Assembly: GCA_947493335.1 (NCBI GenBank)
Contig: CANLQO010000006.1
Coordinates: forward strand, 60,393 to 124,392
DNA length: 64,000 nt
From: an uncultured Paracoccaceae bacterium
Lineage (GTDB): Bacteria; Pseudomonadota; Alphaproteobacteria; Rhodobacterales; Rhodobacteraceae
Direction of reading: 5' to 3'
Shown here: positions 42,872 to 49,120 of the stretch, one piece after another
Numbering within the stretch: the stretch's first letter is position 1
Layout of the letters: each line of letters opens with the position of its first letter
The notes under the pieces: model-generated
The model's database searches: none
Told to the model about the DNA's origin: nothing
The model's input: only the letters and a program-made list of their open reading frames with translations
Program-made: the position numbers and the translations under genes

Positions 42872-44131
42872 TTACTGGTAGATGCGCTGACGTGCTTCTT
42901 CCATGCGGGCCAGGATGTCGTCCAGATTGTCCGGGAACACCATGAACTCCTGCAGGCCTTCCATGCCGACCGACGCCATTTCGGCGGGGAAGTCACGGTC
43001 AAAGAACTGCATGATGCCGCCAGATGCATTGTTGGACAGCATCTCAAAGCCTTCCTGAATGAACTTGTCGTCCGACACAGAAGCGTTGGCGTTCACAGGC
43101 AACTGACCCAAAGCGTCACCACCATTGATTTCGGACTGAACGTCAGCCGAAGTCACGAACCGCAGGAATTCTTTTGCGGCTTCAACGTTCTGTGCGCCAG
43201 AGGCGATGTGGAACGTGTCGGTTGGTGCATCTTCTGCAGGTGCGACGTCAGGGTTGATCGTCGGGAACTGGTAGAAGTCCAGCTGATCGTCTGTCAGGCC
43301 ACCGTCACGGAATGCCGCGACAGAGAAGTTACCCATCAGATAAGCGGTTGCTTCGCCGTCCACCATGAAGGGCATGGCTTCCTGCCAGCTATAGGACTGG
43401 TGATCTTCGATGAAGGCCCCCATGTCGATCAGCTGACGCCAGTTGGCGAAAGTCTGCTTCACACGGTCGTCGGTCCACTCGATCTCGCCGTTGGCCAGCT
43501 GGATGTGGAAGTCATAACCGTTGGTGCGGCTGTTGATGTAGTCAAACCAGCCACCCGCAGTCCACAGGAACTTGGAACCGATGGTGTAGCACTTGCGCCC
43601 GCTGTCGATGATCGCCTGGCAGTTTGCCAGCTCTTCTTCCCAGGTCGCAGGCTCGGTCAGGCCCAGCTCTTCAAAGATGTCTTTGCGGTAGTAAACACCC
43701 CACTGGTAGTAAGTGTAGGGCACGCCCCACTGCTTGCCATCCAGCGTCATCGCACCCTTGGTGGATGACAGCGCCTCGAACTCGGGCTCGGCCCAGAGGT
43801 CAGAGATGTCCATGAACAGGCCAGCGTCGACATAGGGTGTCATCCGCGTTGCGGCGTACCAGTTCACAACGTCCGGCGGGTTGGCGCCAAGTGCGTTGCG
43901 GATCTGGGTCTTCCAGGCTTCGCGGTCAACGATTGTCAGTTCGACGGTCAGGTCGTCGTGCATGGCGTCAAAGTCTGCCGCCAGCTTTTCCATCACCGCG
44001 CGCGGTGCCGGGTTCGACATGTCCGAGATGATACGCAATTCGCCCGACAGCGCGTGGCTGTCAGCGGTTGCGGTTGTTGCTACGCCAGCAGCAACCAACG
44101 CCGCAAGCGACGTCTTGAGAATGGAATGCAT
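42872..44131 (-). CDS. Carbohydrate ABC transporter substrate-binding protein
   Basis: A 419-residue periplasmic binding protein of CUT1 type. The signal peptide is MHSILKTSLAALVAAGVATTATADS. The mature part has GELRIISDMSNPAPRAVMEKLAADF, PDVVNWYAATRMTPYVDAG and WGVPYTYYQWGVYYRKDIFEELGL, typical of oligosaccharide binders. The start is set at MHSILK, after AGGGAGGACACC. It heads the galactoside operon; the 112-bp gap after it is common behind highly expressed binding proteins. The divergent region to iclR has a 31-bp palindrome. Confidence 0.93.
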   Translation of the reverse strand: MHSILKTSLAALVAAGVATTATADSHALSGELRIISDMSNPAPRAVMEKLAADFDAMHDDLTVELTIVDREAWKTQIRNALGANPPDVVNWYAATRMTPYVDAGLFMDISDLWAEPEFEALSSTKGAMTLDGKQWGVPYTYYQWGVYYRKDIFEELGLTEPATWEEELANCQAIIDSGRKCYTIGSKFLWTAGGWFDYINSRTNGYDFHIQLANGEIEWTDDRVKQTFANWRQLIDMGAFIEDHQSYSWQEAMPFMVDGEATAYLMGNFSVAAFRDGGLTDDQLDFYQFPTINPDVAPAEDAPTDTFHIASGAQNVEAAKEFLRFVTSADVQSEINGGDALGQLPVNANASVSDDKFIQEGFEMLSNNASGGIMQFFDRDFPAEMASVGMEGLQEFMVFPDNLDDILARMEEARQRIYQ

Positions 44132-44169
44132 GGTGTCCTCCCTAGGTGCTTCCATTGAATGTCCAGGTC

Positions 44170-44200
44170 TCAATATTTGAAACTTGGTTTTGGATATTGA
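44170..44200. promoter_or_regulatory. 31-bp imperfect palindrome in the SBP/IclR divergent region
   Basis: TCAATAT and ATATTGA arms frame inner AAAC and GTTT half-sites, all centred on one point (11 of 15 pairs complementary). It lies 38 bp from the binding-protein start and 95 bp from the IclR start, a natural operator position for the divergent regulator. Confidence 0.5.
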
Positions 44201-44295
44201 TACTAAACTGCGACTCACCTAAGCTTGTCAACAGCCCAGGCCATCAAATCGCAATCGGGAGGAGCGCGAAGTTGGCCCCAGGCGGGAGGAACACC

Positions 44296-45099
44296 GTGGC
44301 ACGCGAAGCCGGAGACGGAACAGTAGGCAAAGCGCTGGAAGTGCTGGAACAGGTCGCCGACTTTGGCAGACCCGTCCGGTTCACGGAAGTGCTTGCGAAA
44401 TCGGACTTTCCCAAGCCGACGCTGTACCGCTTTATGCAGACCCTGACCAACCAGCGCATGCTTGATTATGACGCTGAGCGTCAGACCTATTCGCCGGGCG
44501 GACGTCTGGTGCGCCTTGCCCACGCGGCCTGGGCGCAATCGTCATTGGCGCGGGTTGCGCGCCCGCATCTTCTGGCACTTAGCGCGGCGACCGGCGAAAC
44601 GGTTCATCTCGCCCAGCTTGATTCGGCACAGGTCCTTTACCTCGACAAACTCAACGCCGCTCAGCCGGTTGAAATGTATAGTCAGGCCGGAAAGGTCGGA
44701 CCGGTCTATTGCACTGGTGTCGGCAAAGTCATGCTGGCGCATTTGCCATCTGAAATGGCTGCCGATGTGATCGACCAGCAATCGTTTCACGCCTTCACCG
44801 AACACACGCTGCCGGATGCAAAGGCACTGGTCAAAGAGCTAAGAGAGATCAGAGATCACGGTTACGGCTTTGACCGAGAAGAGCACGAGCCGGGTATTAT
44901 TTGCATCGCGGCCCCCATTTTGACCGACCAAAATCGCGTCTTGGGCGCGATCTCGGTCACCAGCACGACAAGTCGCACCAACCTCGCAGGGCTGGAAGCA
45001 CAGCTTCCAATTCTGCAGGACATTGCGGCATCCATTGCGGGAGAGGCCCAGGCCTGGAACTTTCCCGATCACACCAAACAGCCACAATCAGGGATTTGA
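44296..45099 (+). CDS. IclR-family transcriptional regulator
   Basis: A 267-residue regulator with a GTG start preceded by an excellent GGGAGGA site. The N-terminal winged helix includes KALEVLEQVADFGRPVRFTEVLAKSDFPKPTLYRFMQTL. The C-terminal effector domain includes GETVHLAQLDSAQVLYLDKL and VYCTGVGKVMLAHLP. It diverges from the galactoside operon, shares a palindrome with it, and is followed after 3 bp by the importer ATPase gene. It most likely controls galactoside use in response to a pathway sugar or acid. Confidence 0.92.
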   Translation: MAREAGDGTVGKALEVLEQVADFGRPVRFTEVLAKSDFPKPTLYRFMQTLTNQRMLDYDAERQTYSPGGRLVRLAHAAWAQSSLARVARPHLLALSAATGETVHLAQLDSAQVLYLDKLNAAQPVEMYSQAGKVGPVYCTGVGKVMLAHLPSEMAADVIDQQSFHAFTEHTLPDAKALVKELREIRDHGYGFDREEHEPGIICIAAPILTDQNRVLGAISVTSTTSRTNLAGLEAQLPILQDIAASIAGEAQAWNFPDHTKQPQSGI

Positions 45100-45102
45100 A
45101 TT

Positions 45103-46167
45103 ATGTCACGGGTCACACTGAAGAACGCGATCAAGCGCTACGGCGATGTCCAAGTGATCCACGGGATCGACCTTGAAATCAACGACGGTGAATTCTGCGT
45201 TTTTGTTGGCCCCTCGGGCTGCGGTAAGTCGACGCTGCTGCGCATGGTCGCCGGTTTGGAAGAGACCAGCGACGGCAACATTCACATCGGTGAGCGGGAC
45301 GTGACCAAGCTTGACCCGTCAGAGCGCGGCGTGGCGATGGTGTTCCAGACCTACGCGCTTTACCCGCATATGACCGTCAAGGATAACATGGGGTTCGGCC
45401 TGAAGATGAATGGCCACCCCAAGTCGGAGATCGAAAGCAAAGTGGCCGAGGCGACGCGCATCCTGAAGCTTGAGCCTTATCTTGACCGCAAACCCGCAGC
45501 CCTCTCGGGTGGTCAGCGTCAGCGTGTGTCGATCGGCCGTGCCATTGTGCGCGGGCCAGAGGTGTTCCTGTTTGACGAACCATTGTCCAACCTTGATGCG
45601 GAATTGCGGGTTGAGATGCGGGTCGAAATCGCACGTCTGCACAAGGAAATCGGCGCCACGATGATCTATGTGACCCACGATCAGGTCGAGGCGATGACGC
45701 TTGCTGACAAGATCGTTGTGTTGCGTCTTGGCGTGATCGAACAGGTCGGCGCACCAATGGATCTTTATCGCGATCCCGACAACAAATTCGTTGCAGGCTT
45801 TATCGGATCCCCGGCGATGAACTTCATGAGCGGCAAGGTCGTTGATGGCGGCGTAGAAGTCCCCGCGCTCAAGCAGGTGATACCTGCCGAACTCGCGGCA
45901 GCGCACAAGGGCCGCGCGGTCAGCGCTGGTCTGCGGCCCGAGCATCTGTTGATCGACCCCGCCGCTGACACGCTGCGCGTTGATCTGACCGAAAGTCTGG
46001 GCGGGGTGTCCTATGCCTATCTGGTGTCCGATGACACCGGTGAGCGGATCGTGGTCGAAGAGCGCGGCGATGTTCGCGTCAGCGAAGGCGACCGTGTTGG
46101 TCTGACGTTTGAGGCGTCACGCCTTTATCTCTTTGACGCGGAAACCGAACAGCGCATTCGCAGCTAA
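45103..46167 (+). CDS. Sugar ABC transporter ATP-binding protein (MalK/UgpC family)
   Basis: A 354-residue ATPase with Walker A GPSGCGKST, signature LSGGQRQRVSIGRA, Walker B VFLFDEPLSNLDAELR and the switch His in YVTHDQ. The C-terminal OB-fold (TOBE) domain has GLRPEHLLIDPA. This MalK-type subunit would energise the two permeases encoded on the other strand. It lies on the regulator's transcript and ends with a 4-bp tail overlap with the Crp/Fnr-like gene. Confidence 0.94.
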   Translation: MSRVTLKNAIKRYGDVQVIHGIDLEINDGEFCVFVGPSGCGKSTLLRMVAGLEETSDGNIHIGERDVTKLDPSERGVAMVFQTYALYPHMTVKDNMGFGLKMNGHPKSEIESKVAEATRILKLEPYLDRKPAALSGGQRQRVSIGRAIVRGPEVFLFDEPLSNLDAELRVEMRVEIARLHKEIGATMIYVTHDQVEAMTLADKIVVLRLGVIEQVGAPMDLYRDPDNKFVAGFIGSPAMNFMSGKVVDGGVEVPALKQVIPAELAAAHKGRAVSAGLRPEHLLIDPAADTLRVDLTESLGGVSYAYLVSDDTGERIVVEERGDVRVSEGDRVGLTFEASRLYLFDAETEQRIRS

Positions 46168-46724
46168 CCTGCCGCTTTGCGCAGGCGGCTGAGGGTGACG
46201 GGGGTCATTCCCAGATAGGCGGCGATGAGGTGATGAGGGAACTGTCCCTCTGCGCCCGGATGGGCCTGCCGAAACCAAATGAGCCGTTCTTTGGCAGGTA
46301 AGGCGGCAAGCGCCCATTCACGGGCGCTGCGCGCGACCAGTTCGGCATGCAGAGCGGCATTTCCCCATGCGCGAATATCGGCGTCCGCCACCATCAGATC
46401 CTGTAGGCGCGAGGCCGGGAGCCGGGCAACGGCACCGGGGGCAAGCATTTCGATCGTAACATGGCTGATGCCGTCCTGAGTACGGGCGATATGTGGCGTG
46501 ACGATGCAGGGGGCAGCAAAAAGACCGGTGCAGATCCTGCGGCCATCGGGGTCAGAAATATGTGCGGCGGCAAGCCCTGCCAGCAAGAGTATCTCATCCT
46601 CGGAAGGGCCACCTTGTTCAACGATCACAGCAGCTTGCGGCACGTAAGCCGCGCGAAACGCGGCACGCAATTGCGCGGCTGGACCCGCGGGCAGGGATGA
46701 CAAAAGGCAATTGGCACGGTCCAT
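46164..46724 (-). CDS. Crp/Fnr-family-like transcriptional regulator
   Basis: A 186-residue protein with a divergent cyclic-nucleotide-binding-like beta domain (IVEQGGPSEDEILLLAGL and following) and a C-terminal helix-turn-helix (HHLIAAYLGMTPVTLSRLRKAAG) typical of short Crp/Fnr members. There is no N-terminal cysteine cluster, so it is not an FNR oxygen sensor. It is somewhat shorter than usual, mostly in the effector domain. Targets are unknown. It is divergent from a membrane-protein gene with a 97-bp shared upstream region. Confidence 0.82.
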   Translation of the reverse strand: MDRANCLLSSLPAGPAAQLRAAFRAAYVPQAAVIVEQGGPSEDEILLLAGLAAAHISDPDGRRICTGLFAAPCIVTPHIARTQDGISHVTIEMLAPGAVARLPASRLQDLMVADADIRAWGNAALHAELVARSAREWALAALPAKERLIWFRQAHPGAEGQFPHHLIAAYLGMTPVTLSRLRKAAG

Positions 46725-46821
46725 GGTGCGACCTCAAAAGAATTTGCGCGGTCTTAACGGATGATAATGCGGCGAATGGGGCCGGGTGGCTAGAGTGGCC
46801 CACCCAACACAGGAATTTCCC

Positions 46822-47382
46822 ATGCCCGACCCATCAAAGCTTTCCCATCTGATCGTCGTGACTGCCCTGACCGGCGCGCTTTATGTGGCGATGGTTTTGG
46901 GCCCTTTGGAGGCGTTGCGCGGGCTGGCAAATGCGCCGCCGATGGATATGCGGCCGCTTGGCTATCAGCCGTCGGAAGTGCGTGCATTTCTGGATGCGAT
47001 CGGGGTGGCGGGGCGTGATCTATATCTGTGGCGCCAAATACCGATGGACATGATCTATCCGGGGTTTCTGGCACTGACGCTGGGCGGATGGCTGCGGTGG
47101 ATGGGGCGACGCGGGGCCGGCGTGGCGCTGTGTGTTGCCCTTTGTGACTATGTCGAAAACCTGTTGATCGTTGTGATGATCTGGCAGTTTCCAAATGTTC
47201 CCGATGCGGTCGTCTGGGGGGCATCGGGGGCGACGATGATCAAATCCGGATTGAGCACCGTCGCGTTTTGCTGGGTTTTGATAGCCGCAGGGCTTAGCGT
47301 TTGCCGTAGTAGAGGCCGACAACATGTTCGGCTTGCGCGAAAAAGAGCCAGCGCAGACACAAAACGCCCGCGATATGGCTGA
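46822..47382 (+). CDS. Membrane protein of unknown function
   Basis: A 186-residue protein with hydrophobic segments LIVVTALTGALYVAMVLGPL, MIYPGFLALTLGGWLRW, VALCVALCDYVENLLIVVMIW and STVAFCWVLIAAGLSV, then a very basic tail. I do not recognise a family. The tail (about 29 codons) overlaps the 3' end of the convergent soeC gene by 89 bp, so part of its C-terminus may be recent read-through. The start is ATG at 46822 with AGGAA upstream. It may be controlled by the divergent Crp/Fnr-like gene. Confidence 0.7.
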   Translation: MPDPSKLSHLIVVTALTGALYVAMVLGPLEALRGLANAPPMDMRPLGYQPSEVRAFLDAIGVAGRDLYLWRQIPMDMIYPGFLALTLGGWLRWMGRRGAGVALCVALCDYVENLLIVVMIWQFPNVPDAVVWGASGATMIKSGLSTVAFCWVLIAAGLSVCRSRGRQHVRLARKRASADTKRPRYG

Positions 47383-48166
47383 GCACTGCCAGCACTGCGG
47401 TGACGTGATTGACCCCCAACAGCAGGATCGCAATTGGGACAGCGAATGCCAAAAGCATTGTGATCAGACGCAGTTGCGTTGCATGTTTGCGACCGACGAC
47501 ATGCACGAATTCCTTCAGCAGATAGTTCGTGCCGGTATGCGGCGGCTCAAACGCGCGAACGGCGCCGATGTTGCCAAGCCCGGTTGCGGTGGCAAGGCTG
47601 GAGCCGCTTTCTTTCAGGCGCGTATCTCCGAAATACCAGGCGGCGATCTGCACCGCAGCGGCCACCAAAAGCAGCAGCAGCGCGATTGCCACACGGCCCG
47701 ACAAGAGCGCCCCGCCACCCAGCGACAATGTCAGAAACAGCGCAGGTGTGGTCCAATGGTTCCAACGTGGCACAGTCTTGAGCTGGGTGTAGATCATCGA
47801 CGTAGTGAACACCGTGGCCAAAGCACCGAGCGCCCCAAGCCAGCCCAGAAGTGACCATTGCGCGCCCAAAAACACAAGGCCCGCGCCATATAACGCCATG
47901 ATAAGTAACGTGAAAACGGCAGCGACCCCTTCACGCGATAGCCAAGACGACCGCCACTGGCTAAACGCCTTGATCGCCCGCTCGGGGTGACCAAGGTGAA
48001 AAGTCGAGGCGATCAGACCGCCCACGGCCATGACATAGGCGATGGCAAAAAACACAAATGCGATCCAGCCTGTGGGGGCTGACCCATCGATGCCAAGCCA
48101 GAACAACAGACCAAATCCTAACCCAGAGAAGGTTGTGAAAACGATAACTGACGGTGCGGGATGCAT
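47294..48166 (-). CDS. soeC: SoeC-like membrane anchor subunit (DmsC family)
   Basis: A 290-residue integral membrane protein with about eight helices (for example IVFTTFSGLGFGLLFWLGI and IAFVFFAIAYVMAVGGLIASTFHLGHPERA), the DmsC family pattern. It would anchor the SoeAB sulfite dehydrogenase to the inner face of the cytoplasmic membrane and pass electrons to quinone. The ATG overlaps the soeB stop. A DMSO-reductase role is the main alternative, but it is disfavoured by SoeA lacking a Tat leader and by the Xsc locus. Confidence 0.88.
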   Translation of the reverse strand: MHPAPSVIVFTTFSGLGFGLLFWLGIDGSAPTGWIAFVFFAIAYVMAVGGLIASTFHLGHPERAIKAFSQWRSSWLSREGVAAVFTLLIMALYGAGLVFLGAQWSLLGWLGALGALATVFTTSMIYTQLKTVPRWNHWTTPALFLTLSLGGGALLSGRVAIALLLLLVAAAVQIAAWYFGDTRLKESGSSLATATGLGNIGAVRAFEPPHTGTNYLLKEFVHVVGRKHATQLRLITMLLAFAVPIAILLLGVNHVTAVLAVLSHIAGVLCLRWLFFAQAEHVVGLYYGKR

Positions 48167-48927
48167 TATTTGGCACCTCCTGGAAGGGCGGACAGCGCCT
48201 TGTCGAGCCAGCCGACAAAGCCTTTGCCATCGGTTGCGACAGGTTCAAGATAGGGGGCGAGGACATCAAATTCCGGTGCCGCGTCCTTTGGACGCGGCGG
48301 CAGGTATTTGTTGACCGGTTTGGTGCCTTGTTCGGGCATCAGATCCATTCCGCCGCGTTCAGCCACAAGCTGGCTGACGGCGCTATCGGGATCGCCCAAA
48401 TCACCAAAGTGCCGTGCGCCCGCGGGACAGGTCCGAACACAGGCCGGTTGCCGGTCTTCTTCCGGTAAGTTGTTGTTATAAATGCGGTCTACGCAAAGGG
48501 TGCATTTCTTCATCACTTTCTCTTCGGCGTCCAACTCACGCGCGCCATAGGGACAGGCCCATGCGCAGAGGCCGCAGCCGATGCAGTCTTTTTCGTTGAC
48601 CAGCACGATGCCATCTTCGGTCCGCTTGTAGCTGGCCCCGGTGGGGCAGACCGTCACGCAGGGTGCGTCTTCGCAATGCAGGCAGGACTTGGGAAAGTGG
48701 ATCAATTGTGCTGGTTTATCAGCCGGTTGCACCTCGTACGAATGCACACGGTTGAGGAAGGTGCCAGAGGCCGCACCGGAATAGGCATTCTGATCCGACA
48801 GCGGCGCGCCGTAGTTTTCAGTGTTCCAGCCTTTGCAGGACACCACGCAGGCGTGACAGCCGACACAGGTGTCCAGGTCGATCACAAGACCCAGTTTCTT
48901 GTCAGTGGAGGTGGGTAGCGTCGTCAT
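48166..48927 (-). CDS. soeB: SoeB-like [4Fe-4S] electron-transfer subunit (DmsB family)
   Basis: A 253-residue ferredoxin-like subunit with cysteine groups for four [4Fe-4S] clusters: CVGCHACVVSC, CLHCEDAPCVTVCP, CIGCGLCAWACP and CTLCVDR...CVRTCP. It begins MTTLPTSTDKKLGLVIDLDTC, with GAGG eight bases before the ATG. It would carry electrons from SoeA to SoeC. A three-unit phased 11-bp repeat element begins 34 bp upstream of this start. Confidence 0.9.
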   Translation of the reverse strand: MTTLPTSTDKKLGLVIDLDTCVGCHACVVSCKGWNTENYGAPLSDQNAYSGAASGTFLNRVHSYEVQPADKPAQLIHFPKSCLHCEDAPCVTVCPTGASYKRTEDGIVLVNEKDCIGCGLCAWACPYGARELDAEEKVMKKCTLCVDRIYNNNLPEEDRQPACVRTCPAGARHFGDLGDPDSAVSQLVAERGGMDLMPEQGTKPVNKYLPPRPKDAAPEFDVLAPYLEPVATDGKGFVGWLDKALSALPGGAK

Positions 48928-48931
48928 GTCA

Positions 48932-49120
48932 TTAACCTCGAATCTCGGCAGGCAGAAACTGTACACAACCCGTACACAAACCATGCATACGAGAATCTGA
49001 AGGGTCGTTAACCTTACTTGTGCGCGCGGTGCTGTCCCACGTCGCGATGTACCAGACGAAACTGCCGATGGTCAGCGTCAGGAAGGCGGCGATCAGCAGC
49101 AGAACTTGCAGATTTGTCAT
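48932..49120 (-). CDS. Small single-helix membrane protein between soeA and soeB
   Basis: A 62-residue ORF whose ATG overlaps the soeA TGA (ATGA) and whose stop is 4 bp before the soeB ATG. MTNLQVLLLIAAFLTLTIGSFVWYIATWD forms one helix with a WD boundary. The last 27 or so residues are encoded by the intergenic repeat element, so the ancestral end may have been different. It could be a small accessory of the SoeABC complex; no family is recognised. The perfect overlap with soeA argues for real translation. Confidence 0.6.
   Translation of the reverse strand: MTNLQVLLLIAAFLTLTIGSFVWYIATWDSTARTSKVNDPSDSRMHGLCTGCVQFLPAEIRG
48961..49012 (-). repeat. Phased 11-bp repeat element, copy A (three units)
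   Basis: On the plus strand it reads GTACACAACCC, GTACACAAACC, ATGCATACGAG, then a 9-nt spacer and GGTCGTTAAC. On the minus strand it reads GTTAACGACC-N9-CTCGTATGCA and on toward soeB. The same element with five units occurs at 58959-59034. The 11-bp period places all units on one face of the helix, as for cooperative protein binding. Confidence 0.7.
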
